The translations under genes were made by a program, and so were the position numbers. The notes beneath the pieces were generated by a model. The model worked only from the letters and a program-made list of their open reading frames with translations, was not told the DNA's origin and did no database searches. From Ulva prolifera (Eukaryota; Chlorophyta; Ulvophyceae; Ulvales; Ulvaceae), in the NCBI GenBank assembly GCA_023078555.1, contig CM041202.1, positions 6,248,522-6,312,521 on the forward strand: DNA of 64,000 nucleotides, given 5' to 3'. Shown in pieces: positions 45,993 through 58,420 of the stretch. Numbering within the stretch: the stretch's first letter is position 1; each line of letters starts with the position of its first letter.

Positions 45993-47599
45993 TGCAAGGC
46001 ATTCTAAGCCTGTAGTACTGCATGGCCACTGTGAATGGTGCGCTGCTACACCACATGCATGAAGCTGCCTGGATAACTTGACCACATGCTGCATCCTAGT
46101 ATGGCATGGTCAGGTGGGATTTTTCAAGTTCTCATGTCATGCACAGCTGCTGATTTGTATAGTGTACAATGTACAATGTACACATGCATGGCGTTGCCCC
46201 TGACACTGCAAGTCCCACTGTGGCAGTGCTGAGAGTGTCACAGCAGGAGTTCTGCAGCAGAAGTGCTCATCAAAGCTTGTGCCCAATCCCCTGCTCCAAC
46301 TTGACACAACAGCGCATGCATGGGCAACCAGGACACAAGAATAGAGTATGCAAGCAGGATAACGCAGATCTAATCATTGCATCACACGTCTACTGCCATC
46401 TCTGCGGCTGTGTTTCCCCGCTGCTGCAATGTTTTGCCGTGGCATATGCCATGGCAAAATACCACATGCTGCCATGGTGTGACATCCATACATGGATGGC
46501 CCGCCGAAGGCCCCATGCATGCCCTGGCCATGGGCATATATATACGCGGACATATGTGTACATGTACAGCTGCAGCTTGCTAAACATGCCATGACAGTGT
46601 ACAGTGTCTGGGAGGCAATTGCAGGGTACTGGCTGAATTGGACTTGATATAGCTTCTGCACCATCACAGTGTTCAGCTGAAGGCTGTGGCACTGCAGTCC
46701 AGCTGGAGTTTGTGCACTGTGATCACCAGCTCAGCCCAAGGCCTCTGCGAGCACGCCGGCATGCATGTTGGAATCGCCCTGCATGCATGCAGGCCATGAG
46801 TCCGCCATGAGCCCGCCATGAGCGCCATCTGCAGTTCGGTGCAGGCAGTCCAGTGCACTGTGCATGTGGTGGAAATTGCTGTGCTGTACGTGTGGGTCCT
46901 TTGAGGATTAATCTGGTGCACTGTTATAGTGTACTGCAGTGGCACCGTGGCACCGAACTGATGCCTGCATGTCACGATGCATATATTCACACGGGCTGAC
47001 CTCAGCTGACGTATCGATGTGGCCTGGCCAGCATGGAATGCACTGCTGCCCTCTGTGACATGTCCAGTGGTAGAGCGGTCTTATCACTGGACAGCCACAC
47101 GCCCAGGCTCACGAGGCCATCAAGAGCCGGGCCGGGCTCGCTGATCGCACGCCACGGGCGACGCCAAGGCAGTCTTGGCGGGCCTCACGATCCCGCCCGA
47201 CGAGCTTCTGCCGCTCACCGGCCAATCGGCCTGAGGGGGCCCGGCGTGTTCTCGCTGCAATTTGTTACTCCAGCATCCGGTTTCGGGCACCGCGATTGAG
47301 CCGGCTGCCACGTACCGGCGTTTCACAGGCTGTCTTCGCATGTGGCTAGGACGGAAGGTCTGTGCTCCAGCGCGCCGCTGCATTGACTGTGGCCTGGGCG
47401 TGCTTGTGTCTCTTGAAAATTGCATGCTTGGTGGTGGCAGCGTTGCTGGGTTGGTGTGCCGCATTGGGCCGGCTCTGGTGGCCGATGGCTGATTATTGTG
47501 GGACGGTCAGGGTGTGGTTAGGGTGCGGTGGGTGTGGTGGGTGTGCACATCATGATGTGGACAATGATCAGGCCGCCTCGGCCGTGGCGGTGCGGTTGC

Positions 47600-47870
47600 G
47601 GGTGGGTGGGGGATACTAGTAGGTGGGGGTAGGTGTGTTACAAGGACAAAGCAAGCAAGGCAGGTAGCACCGCGAGCAGCAACCAGGCCTAGGGGAACCG
47701 CACACTACGCAACAAGCCACACGGATCACCCACCAACACACCCACGCACCACCAGGGGGTAGGTGTGTGTGTCTCAGACAGGCTGACGGTGCATGTGGCC
47801 GTGGGGTGTGCGCATTGGTGGCACTGGCAGTTCTGTTCTTGTACATGTTTACACCAGTGATACCCGCTTC
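47600..47870 (-). mobile_element. Retroelement 3' end, truncated
   Basis: On the minus strand CCTGGTTGCTGCTCGCGGTG, then CTACCTGCCTTG, then GCTTTGTCCTTGTAACACAC matches the tail at 63,950-64,000. A similar end occurs at 57,840-58,170. The TGTAA near the end resembles the polyadenylation signal of green algae. It is probably a 5'-truncated non-LTR-type insertion. Confidence 0.45.
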
Positions 47871-49576
47871 CCCGAAATTGTCCTCCTAGTGCAAGCTGCG
47901 TGACCCTGTGAATGGGCGTAGAAGCATACCTGGCACGCGAGCAAACTTCCAGCCCATCATGCTGTGCACAGCTGCGTAAACGTGGCACCACATGACACTG
48001 CATCATCGGTCATGATGTGGGCAACTGTATCAGCATGGCAGTGCATGACACTGTAGCATAGCGTCAAGGAGGGATATCTCATGACATGCCCAGTTCCACC
48101 GTGATGGGGACATTGGCAGGTCCACTCCAGGCGGACAGGGCAGCCACTCCACGCCAACAATGCTTGCATAGCACAGAAGCACAAATGTGTCCACATACTG
48201 TGCTACTCTGCTGTGCAACCACCGTTGGCCTGCCATCTCTGCTTGGAACGAAGGTACTTCACAAGTCCCTGGACAGCGGTCACATCCACCATGAATTATG
48301 CTCAATTACAGAGGTGTGCATTCGTGGCAATGGAAATTTGCTGGAGTGGGAGTAAGTGCTGTTTCAGGGTCCCAGCAGTTGATCGTGGCAGTGCGTGGTA
48401 TTCCACATGCGTGTGCAACCACGGCACCACCCGCCACCAGCCCTGCACACCACTGCATGACACCCATGCTTGTTCAGTTCGGTCAAAACAGCGTGCACTT
48501 ACACCAGCTAGCTGTATGAAGCACCCTGTGAAGATAGAAAAAGCCTACCTTTATCTAACAAACACCAGTGTAAACCAAGAGCGTCCCCTCTTGGGACCAG
48601 CGGCGCTATTCTTTATGGCCACATGCATTGCTATGCAGGCTCACACTGTGGACATGACCTGCCAATCACGACTATGCTGTGTCCCTGTGGACGCAAACCT
48701 TCTAGATCTGCTACAGCCTGCTTGCAACGTTGCAATGCTGCAGCAGTGTACACCATACGTTCAGCGGCTGCTGGCTGTCTACGCATCCTGCAGAAAAGCG
48801 CTCAGGACATCTCCCTGATGTTGTGGAACCGATCAGCGGAACATGAGAGCATCAAACAGACCAGGCCCATAAACTGACTCTGAGCCGCGGTGCAGCTCCG
48901 CTATGGCGTGGCCACAGGTCACTGCGATCCCTTCTCAACGGAAAACTCATTAGAGGGAGCTCAAAGAGAGTATCATCATCATGGCAGCCCGCGAGTGGCA
49001 GCACCATGTGCATGTGGCAGCTACGGCCCCATGTCTCCTTCCTCTCGCTCCAGCGCCGTGGCTGTGCACAGCAGGTGCATGGTCCGGCACACATATGCAG
49101 CACAGCATAGCACGTGGCGCGGGCAGTGCTGCACGGCACATGGAGTATTGCTGTTCTGCTAGCCTCAGTCCCTAATTGAAACCTGCAGTAAGGATGAATC
49201 ATTAGAGCCGCATGTGCAGGGCCGATTTGGCGAATAATGGCTGTGCGCGCATCATTGGCGTGGAGGCAGCAAGACAGCCGGCGGGCGAATTGTGGTGCAT
49301 GCATATGCAGACACAAAGAGTGGCTATAGGAGATACGTGTGCCACCGGAAGCCACAGCAAGCAGATACAGCGTGAGCACGCAGCGGATCATGCCTACATC
49401 TTCCTAAGGCGTGCGCGCCGGAATACACATGCTGCGAATGTGGCTTGCTCCCTGTGTCTCAGTGTGTGCATCCGGCCAGATAGCACCATTGTACGCGTTG
49501 TCAGAAGGCGTTATGAGCAGGCAGAGGGCACACCCGAACAGGGACGGGGCGGCATCGCGGCCTCAGGTAGGCCCGA

Positions 49577-52500
49577 CTACCACCAGTAGTTGAACTGCCG
49601 GGCCTTGCGAGTGCGGCCTGTGCGGCTCCCCTTCTTGCCCTCACCCTTGTCATCATCACTCTCATCACTCACATCATACTCCTTCTCCTCAGTCTCATCG
49701 CCTACCTCCGAGTCTTCAGACTCTTCAGACTCATCAGACTCTTCAGACTCGTCAGCCTGATCATCGGTGTCATCACCATCCCCAGCGTCGACATCATCCT
49801 CGTCATCTTCATCGTCCTCATCATCCTCATCGTCCTCATCGGCCTCATCATCCTCATCAGCATCCCCCGGAAGGTCACCCGGCCCACCAGCAGAGCAACA
49901 GTTCGCGCCAGTGACGCACAGCCTGGCCGCCGACTCCTCAACAGTGATGCACGACCCGCTGCAGCACAGCGGCGCTTCGGCCGAGCAGCACGTGTCAACC
50001 ATGGGTTCCGGCTCAGGCTCATGCACAGGAATGCAGAGCCCGTGAACGACCTCAAGGCCCTCTGCACATCGTGCCACGTTGGCCTCTGTGCACGGCTTCT
50101 GACCGTTCTTGCCACAGGGGACGCAGATGGGGGCCGAGCCATCCTCTGACTCATCGCAGCGCAGGCTGTGGACGTTGCACGAGTCTCCACCGCAGCACTT
50201 CAGGCCCTCGTCACCGCAGACCTCAGGCTGAGGAATGGGGCGGCAGATGCTGTCGACGGCCTCCAGGCCGGTCTTGCAGGGGCTGACACCGGACTCCGTG
50301 CATGCTGGCTCGTCCTCATCGCCGCAGTCCTTGCATTCTGTGGTGGAGCCGGAGACGACGCAGGCGAGGCTGTGCTTCTTGCACTTGGTGCCGTCGCAGC
50401 AGACCTCACCAGCGAAGCCGCATGATGGAACCTGGCAGATGCCGTCGACGGCCTCCAGGCCGGTCTTGCAGGGGCTGACACCGGACTCCGTGCATGCTGG
50501 CTCGTCCTCATCGCCGCAGTCCTTGCATTCTGTGGTGGAGCCGGAGACGACGCAGGCGAGGCTGTGTTTCTTGCACTTGGTGCCGTCGCAGCAGACCTCA
50601 CCGGCAAAGCCGCATGATGGAACCTGGCAGATGCCGTCGACGGCCTCCAGGCCGGTCTTGCAGGGGCTGACACCGGACTCCGTGCATGCTGGCTCGTCCT
50701 CATCGCCGCAGTCCTTGCATTCTGTGGTGGAGCCGGAGACGACGCAGGCGAGGCTGTGCTTCTTGCACTTGGTGCCGTCGCAGCAGACCTCACCGGCAAA
50801 GCCGCATGATGGAACCTGGCAGATGCCGTCGACGGCCTCCAGGCCGGTCTTGCAGGGGCTGACACCGGACTCCGTGCATGCTGGCTCGTCCTCATCGCCG
50901 CAGTCCTTGCATTCTGTGGTGGAGCCGGAGACGACGCAGGCGAGGCTGTGCTTCTTGCACTTGGTGCCGTCGCAGCAGACCTCACCAGCGAAGCCGCATG
51001 ATGGAACCTGGCAGATGCCGTCGACGGCCTCCAGGCCGGTCTTGCAGGGGCTGACACCGGACTCCGTGCATGCTGGCTCGTCCTCATCGCCGCAGTCCTT
51101 GCATTCTGTGGTGGAGCCGGAGACGACGCAGGCGAGGCTGTGTTTCTTGCACTTGGTGCCGTCGCAGCAGACCTCACCGGCAAAGCCGCATGATGGAACC
51201 TGGCAGATGCCGTCGACGGCCTCCAGGCCGGTCTTGCAGGGGCTGACACCGGACTCCGTGCATGCTGGCTCGTCCTCATCGCCGCAGTCCTTGCATTCTG
51301 TGGTGGAGCCGGAGACGACGCAGGCGAGGCTGTGCTTCTTGCACTTGGTGCCGTCGCAGCAGACCTCACCGGCAAAGCCGCATGATGGAACCTGGCAGAT
51401 GCCGTCGACGGCCTCCAGGCCGGTCTTGCAGGGGCTGACACCGGACTCCGTGCATGCTGGCTCGTCCTCATCGCCGCAGTCCTTGCATTCTGTGGTGGAG
51501 CCGGAGACGACGCAGGCGAGGCTGTGTTTCTTGCACTTGGTGCCGTCGCAGCAGACCTCACCGGCAAAGCCGCATGATGGAACTTGGCAGATGCCGTCGA
51601 CGGCCTCCAGGCCGGTCTTGCAGGGGCTGACACCGGACTCCGTGCATGCTGGCTCGTCCTCATCGCCGCAGTCCTTGCATTCTGTGGTGGAGCCGGAGAC
51701 GACGCAGGCGAGGCTGTGTTTCTTGCACTTGGTGCCGTCGCAGCAGACCTCACCGGCAAAGCCGCATGATGGAACCTGGCAGATGCCGTCGACGGCCTCC
51801 AGGCCGGTCTTGCAGGGGCTGACACCGGACTCCGTGCATGCTGGCTCGTCCTCATCGCCGCAGTCCTTGCATTCTGTGGTGGAGCCGGAGACGACGCAGG
51901 CGAGGCTGTGCTTCTTGCACTTGGTGCCGTCGCAGCAGACCTCACCGGCAAAGCCGCATGATGGAACCTGGCAGATGCCGTCGACGGCCTCCAGGCCGGT
52001 CTTGCAGGGGCTGACACCGGACTCCGTGCATGCTGGCTCGTCCTCATCGCCGCAGTCCTTGCATTCTGTGGTGGAGCCGGAGACGACGCAGGCGAGGCTG
52101 TGTTTCTTGCACTTGGTGCCGTCGCAGCAGACCTCACCGGCAAAGCCGCATGATGGAACTTGGCAGATGCCGTCGACGGCCTCCAGGCCGGTCTTGCAGG
52201 GGCTGACACCGGACTCCGTGCATGCTGGCTCGTCCTCATCGCCGCAGTCCTTGCATTCTGTGGTGGAGCCGGAGACGACGCAGGCGAGGCTGTGTTTCTT
52301 GCACTTGGTGCCGTCGCAGCAGACCTCACCGGCAAAGCCGCATGATGGAACCTGGCAGATGCCGTCGACGGCCTCCAGGCCGGTCTTGCAGGGGCTGACA
52401 CCGGACTCCGTGCATGCTGGCTCGTCCTCATCGCCGCAGTCCTTGCATTCTGTGGTGGAGCCGGAGACGACGCAGGCGAGGCTGTGCTTCTTGCACTTGG

Positions 52501-54354
52501 TGCCGTCGCAGCAGACCTCACCGGCAAAGCCGCATGATGGAACCTGGCAGATGCCGTCGACGGCCTCCAGGCCGGTCTTGCAGGGGCTGACACCGGACTC
52601 CGTGCATGCTGGCTCGTCCTCATCGCCGCAGTCCTTGCATTCTGTGGTGGAGCCGGAGACGACGCAGGCGAGGCTGTGTTTCTTGCACTTGGTGCCGTCG
52701 CAGCAGACCTCACCGGCAAAGCCGCATGATGGAACTTGGCAGATGCCGTCGACGGCCTCCAGGCCGGTCTTGCAGGGGCTGACACCGGACTCCGTGCATG
52801 CTGGCTCGTCCTCATCGCCGCAGTCCTTGCATTCTGTGGTGGAGCCGGAGACGACGCAGGCGAGGCTGTGTTTCTTGCACTTGGTGCCGTCGCAGCAGAC
52901 CTCACCGGCAAAGCCGCATGATGGAACTTGGCAGATGCCGTCGACGGCCTCCAGGCCGGTCTTGCAGGGGCTGACACCGGACTCCGTGCATGCTGGCTCG
53001 TCCTCATCGCCGCAGTCCTTGCATTCTGTGGTGGAGCCGGAGACGACGCAGGCGAGGCTGTGCTTCTTGCACTTGGTGCCGTCGCAGCAGACCTCCCCGG
53101 CAAAGCCGCAGGATGGGATGGGCCGGCACAGCCCGTCCGAGACCTCGAAGCCAGAGATGCACGGCGCGACTCCGTTTTCCGTGCAAGGCAGCTGTTCGTA
53201 ATCACCACAAGGCACGCAGACATTCCCCATGCATGTGAGGCCGTGGCTGTTGCACTGCTGGCCCTCGCAACAGGATTTGCCCTCGTCGCCGCACAGGGGC
53301 GGCACCGGGACGGGGTGCCGAGGCTCAACGCAGAATCCGGCGGCATCAGCCTCGAGGCCAGTTGCGCAGGGGGTGACGCCAGCATCGGTGCAGGTCGGCT
53401 CGCCGATGGCACCGCAGGGGCCTGGGACGCTGGTCTCTGGGACACAGAACTTGTCGACGTTCACGACGAGACCAGGCTCACAGATGTCACCTGTAGCACA
53501 GCACTTGCGGAGTCATCACTGTGTTGGCTGCAGGCTGCATGAAGATGGCTCCCTGCACTGTGGCAGGCCTTGGTCGCGATCGGTGCATGATACACCAAAC
53601 CTCATGCCAAGAGCTCGAGGTTCTGTGACAAGTTCTGCTACAGAACCTCATGTCCGAACCCTATACAGCCTTGGGCCTGGTACGGACCCGTGTGACCAGT
53701 GTGGATTTCTAACAATGAAAGCATTTAGACGTTAACAGTAACGATGCAGATACCATATCCAGTGACTTGCAGTGGCATTGGGGAATCGGGCGCAATCACA
53801 TAGAACAAGTCCGAGTGTCCACGGCAATTGGCTACATCACAAAATTACAAATGTTGCTACTAGCAGGTAAACGCTGCTGTACAGTGCTTTGCTGTCACAG
53901 CTATGCAAAGCAGCGCTGGCACCGCAACACACATATCACAGCAAGGTATAGCTTGTACGTGTGGCCAGGACAGAAGCAGTCTCAGGTGTTTCATGCAGGA
54001 CGGCCTGTATGTGGCATTCCAGTGATGTAACATTTTGTGTGGCAGGACTGCGACATTGTATTACACAAGAGATTTAGATTTGGAGCGAGTTATGCGGAGG
54101 CAGAACCGGAGCACACCGTTCGGGCCGCAGGCGGGCTTGCCGTCCTTGCCGCATGGCATGCATTTGCCCTCCCAGCACGCCAGCTTTGCAGAGATGCAGT
54201 CGCCGGTGTTGGGGTCGTTGGCAGGGATGTTGCAGCAGCGGCCATTCTTGAAGCCGCATAAGCCCCGGAAGTAGCCTCCGCCCGCGGATGCGCCGGGGGT
54301 GAGCAGCAGCAACGCTGCTACTGTTTGGAACATCTGCAGCACAATCTGCGCCAT
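49577..54354 (-). CDS. Secreted Cys-rich protein with fifteen 64-residue repeats
   Basis: Two exons: 54,354-54,117 and 53,490-49,577, with a 626-bp GT..AG intron. The spliced length of 4152 nt gives 1383 residues. MAQIVLQMFQTVAALLLLTPGASA is a signal peptide. The N-terminal Cys domain (CGFKNGRCCNIPANDP..LACWEGKCMPCGKDGKPACG) continues across the splice to CEPGLVVNVDKFCVP at the same place as in the 43.5-kb gene. After two or three diverged modules come 15 near-identical repeats (CGFAGEVCCDGTKCKKHSLA .. CGDEDEPACTESGVSPCKTG), then CGDEGLKCCGGDSCN, CCSAEAPLCCSGSCITVEES, an Asp/Glu/Ser tail, and a basic end ARQFNYWW. The even Cys pattern points to a disulfide-bonded extracellular rod, perhaps in the wall or matrix. 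It is a paralogue of the 43.5-kb gene; the family is otherwise unrecognised. Confidence 0.85.
50240..53115 (-). repeat. Coding satellite, fifteen 192-bp units
   Basis: TTGCAGGGGCTGACACCGG recurs every 192 bp from 50,276 to 52,964. Marker variants recur every 576 bp (GGAACTTGGCAG at 51,582, 52,158 and 52,734; TCACCAGCG at 50,406 and 50,982), which reveals a three-unit higher-order repeat. It creates long mirror frames on both strands. Confidence 0.95.
53773..53822 (+). repeat. Dispersed repeat, copy 3 (short)
   Basis: CATTGGGGAATCGGGCGCAA, then TCACATAGAACAAGTCCGAG, then TGTCCA. Lies in the intron of the 54.4-kb Cys-rich gene. Confidence 0.55.
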
Positions 54355-54430
54355 GATACGGTGTGATACGGTGTGATTTGGAATACAGGGTGATATCAGT
54401 GTGATATAGTGTGATCGGGCGTGATACAGT
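54355..54430. promoter_or_regulatory. Degenerate GTGTGATA repeats upstream of the 54.4-kb gene
   Basis: GTGATAC/GTGATAT words recur about every 10-20 bp directly before the start codon, including GTGTGATATAGTGTGATC, whose complement contains a TATA-like CTATATC. This is the expected promoter or leader position; function is inferred from position only. Confidence 0.35.
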
Positions 54431-57400
54431 GAGACCACTTGGGTTTGTTTGGCACATCCGATTGCGGCATCAATTGCAACATGCGTGGCGAATCAAAGGA
54501 AGCAGCCGAAACTCCGCCAGCGGTATACCACAGCACATCAATAGAAAAGGCACTGACGTAGAAGCAATAACTGAAACGGCACCGCTGATGCTGTCGGTGA
54601 GCCTCGGCATGATCTGGCCACAGGCAAGATACAGGAAGACAGATCTGCAATGGAATTTCAGTTCTATCCAGAGACGAGGTTCATGCAGAAGAAATTTGAG
54701 GTTGGACTGTGCAGACGTTGGTGTGTCAGAGGACCACAGGGGAGAGTTCAAGGTCCTTCAGCTATGCACTGATCAAGGCTTTCAGTGTGCTATAGCTATT
54801 GGGTGCGTGTGGCATGGTGGTGCCAGATGGCACCGACACAACACGTTTGCACCCAATTGCACTCTGAAAAATTCGGTGTCTCCGACATGATGCACCAGCA
54901 GCAGCAGTGTCTAGCAAGTGAAATCGACATGACTGGCAGATGCTAATTTAGCATGATGGAGCACTACACGAAGAACAACAGCCTCGCAAGCAGGGCGGTG
55001 GGACAACTGTGGGCAGCTGGAACCGGGACACGCGTCCTCAGGACTGGTTTGATACAATTCAAATGGTTCGAGGCTGCAACGGCACGGCGGGGCGTGTTCC
55101 GTCACCAGAGTGATGCGCTGCGGACGTGCTGGCAAGCGGGAAGCGCATACGCACGGGCGCAAGATCGCAGCATAGGTGACGTGTGAGCACGGACTTGCTG
55201 GGCAGGTATCGTGTGGATATACGAGTTACTGCGCTCGATGGAATACCGGGTCGCAGAACATACGGTGTTTGTAGAGAAGACAAGCACGACGTGCTGAAGA
55301 GCTCTGCCCTGCTGCAGAAGAAACACCTGGTGCAGCCGAATACCGCACAGGATATTCTTTCGAATCAGCGTTCACTAACAAAGCAGCCACAGTGCAGTAG
55401 CCACAGCAGCCACAGTGCAGCAGCCCTCGGCGCTGTGAGCTCTGCGCTGTGCATGCGCATGCGTCTCAAAGAAGCAGCTTCGCTGTACAGCTCCCGCCTC
55501 GTGCAAGGCATCCGCGTGATCAGAACAAGTATGGTACAGGTTGGCTACGATGACGTAGGTGCCATTCATGTCGTGTGGATGTTGCCGACGTGACATCCTG
55601 GGAGCTTGAGTTTGTGATACTGTGCGCTGTAGACGTGCGGCGAGCTGCACCTGGCCGCGGGTGTTCACTTGCCCTGCCTGATGCGGATAGAAACCCTTCA
55701 AACACTGTCCTCTACATCGCTCAGGTTTGCGCTACACGCTCTTTTAGCGTTCCTACGTACAGGTATGTGCACACAGAGCGAGACCAGGCGACGTTCAGGC
55801 TCTGGTTAGGTCGCGAAAGCAGCGCTGATGCTGGCAATGGCACCAAATAACCCACAAACAGGAATGCAGACGTGTAGGAGGGGGAATATGTGTGAGGCGT
55901 GTTTTGGACAGGACGCCACAAGTCCGAACTCGAGCGGCCACACCTCTATCAACACAGGGCAGGTAGGCTGCACAATAGGCACACCTTGCTTTCCAATGAA
56001 AGAGCTCACGAAAGATTCTTGTACAATGGGCATCTGGTGCCGGGTCATACTGTCCAACAGAATATACATTGCCCGTCGAACTGTGATGTCGTGCTCGAGC
56101 CCTCTTGCGCTCAATGGTGCCTGGATGTTACAGCACATTCACCACAAAATTCGAGAGAAAGGATGAGTAGTGAGCTGATGACATATGTACGCATGCGCGG
56201 AACACCGTGCATACGTGCGTCCTGGTAACACCTTCTTTCCCTCCGTGGTCCGCACCGGCCGTGTCTATTTCCGTGCATGGGTGATGGGCATGTGTGCGCG
56301 GCTCCGCGACAAAACCTCCGCCACCCTAGACGGTCTTCTCCACGCTGCCGGCTTCCTCGCCATCTGGCTCGACGCGTTGCATCTCGGCTTTTCGGCTGTG
56401 CGCACGTGCAGAGCAATTCTGGCCTTCCACCCTGGCATCCTGGAGGATGACTTCGATGTGGGCAGGGATCTGTTTCTGCGCCTTTTCGCGGATGTGTGAT
56501 GTAGTGGTTGCAACACATGTGTGCCTCTCATGCTGTTGCTTTGTAGTCTACTGTGGTTATCTGCCATTGTCACTGATAAGCTTGTTGTGCTTGGCTGTCC
56601 TCCTGCCACGGACATTGCCACCTAGGATTTCTTTCTTTTCCTGCGTTTTTGGGCAGTTGGCCTATTTGTCGTGCGGCTGCTTCCGCACGGGCTGGAGGTC
56701 CTGCGGAGGTACATTTGCGTGCCTCTACATGCATTGCCCGCATTTGCGGGCGGCGTGATGTGCCTTATCTCGCTATCTTATCTCGTGTCGGTTTCTGGGC
56801 TCTGGACGTTTCTTCCAGTCTCAGTCGGTCTCGCTCTAGAGGATTGAATATTAGGGAACTTGCGAGCTGGTTCGGTGTTGGTTGCTTGACTCACGTAGGC
56901 GTCTGATGAGGCCCTTTGGCAAGGCCGAAGCATGTTATGCCGGTCTGTGATGTTCATGTAATACAGCATCAACCAGTGAGCTTTCTACCTCAGTTAGTAC
57001 ACCTTGGTATGCATGAATTTTACCATGGAAGGTACGCCACTCGCCACTGTGGCGTGCAGGGCCAAGAAGACGCATGCATGAGCCCAGCACTGCAGCCTTG
57101 AAACAGTGCACCGTCACGGCCCAGCAGTACTCCGAGTCCTGGACGTCGGCCGTTGCTGCTGCTGGCGGGGTGTCTCCGCAAGCGCATGCCAGTACTACTT
57201 GCATTGCAGTGCATGATGAAGTTCATGAGCAATAAATGCCACAGTACTTACAGCCCGCCCGGTCTGAGCGGCGGCCCTCCCCTGCTCTCAGAGGCTGGCT
57301 CCCACTGGGGAGGCGTTCCTTGCTCGCCTCCTTGGGGCCCGCCCACTTTCCGGTTACGGCGCTTGCCGTTCGACGAGACGGCCGGCGGTGCGCGCGGCAT

Positions 57401-57839
57401 GCGGCAGTGTCAGCACCAACCTGGCCATGCGTGGTCATGCGGCCCGACGTCAGGGTGTGGCTGGGGTGTGCAGGGAGGGAGGGGTAGCGATTGGGACCGC
57501 GGGCCCGTATGCACAGGTCAGGGGGGGGAGGTGTTTGTGTGGGGGCCTGCGGACGGACGGGGCTGGTTTCGCAGAGGGAGGCTGGGGTGTTATGTTATTC
57601 CGTCCTTGACTTAGTGAGATTAGGACCTATTGAGGTATCAAGGGATACATGAGTCGCTGTGACCGGTATATTTTTGTATTGAACATAGGCCTCGCTCTGG
57701 AGTCTATAAATACTCATGTACTGTCCAACAGCTTCGGACTTTACTTGTAAATCTCTTCTCTTTCTTTTCCACTGCCACTGAACCGTGTCCCTCTGAGCCT
57801 AACTGCTCCAATTTACATATCACTGGGGCCTCCCCGGGG
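54431..57839. other. Long stretch without a recognisable gene
   Basis: Open frames such as 55,183-55,593 and 56,185-56,499 lack recognisable domains. A GC-rich block at 57,270-57,560 may be diverged retroelement sequence, because a retroelement 3' end follows it. Confidence 0.4.
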
Positions 57840-58170
57840 TTGTTGTGGGTGCCTGTGTGTGGTTGGTTCTGCACCCTGGTCTGCGTGTGCCTTACGGGCT
57901 GTGGAGCCAAGCTGTAAGGTGGGGGTGGGTGTGCATGTGGGGGTGGGTGCGTGTTACAAGGACAAAGCCGGAGGGGCCGGCAGCACTGCCAGGACAACGA
58001 GGAAGCACACGAACATGTGGGAGTGGGTGTGCATGGGTGGTTGCGGGTGTGGGCGCCTGTGTTCCAAGGACATAGCCAAAGAGGCAGGTAGCTACAGAAG
58101 AGTTACCGGGAGAAGACAAAAAAAAATAAAAAAAAATAATCAACCTCAAAGAGAGGCAGGTAGCAGCGCA
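57840..58170 (-). mobile_element. Retroelement 3' ends, two in succession
   Basis: On the minus strand GCTACCTGCCTCTTTGGCTA with TGTCCTTGGAACACAGG, then TCCTCGTTGTCCTGGCAGTG and CCCCTCCGGCTTTGTCCTTG with TAACACGC. Both match parts of 63,780-64,000. Probably two overlapping truncated copies, or a tail with an internal duplication. Confidence 0.45.
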
Positions 58171-58420
58171 GGAAAGTAACAGGGGGCATCGCATACCCAT
58201 GCGGCACTGCCTGCACAGTGTACACATTCGGGCCTTGACATCTGGCATGGGCAAAGTATGCAGTTGATGCAAGGCATGCGAGTCCCATCTTGCCGAGCCG
58301 GGAGTACGTTTGGGGACATGTTTACACACTACACAGAGACACTGGTAGCTTCCTCACACCCAAGCCAGAACATTGTTCTGAGAGAACAGGTATCCGCCTT
58401 CTGTGACTACCAGTGCCTCA

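Larger units (their letters stand above)
43540..49576. other. Long stretch without a recognisable gene
   Basis: Includes the promoter of the Cys-rich gene (to about 43,660), three copies of the CACTCTTTTGTAA motif or its complement (43,794; 44,411 with one base missing; 45,307), a dispersed repeat (45,868-45,992), a shared word GTGCACATCATGATGTGG (about 45,612 and 47,542), a GC-rich block (47,100-47,500) and a retroelement 3' end (47,600-47,870). Open frames are short and show no known domain. Confidence 0.4.

Noticed and set aside
47062-47095. tRNA D-arm-like CAGTGGTAGAGC
   Set aside because: It is part of a simple inverted repeat (GTCCAGTG..CACTGGAC) with no T-arm downstream.
50235-53201. 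A 988-residue plus-strand open frame, and a 1081-residue second minus frame, over the Cys-rich gene
   Set aside because: Both are mirror frames of the 192-bp repeat (a multiple of three, so stop-free in several frames). Neither has a signal peptide or a sensible composition; the 49,577-54,354 minus frame explains the region.
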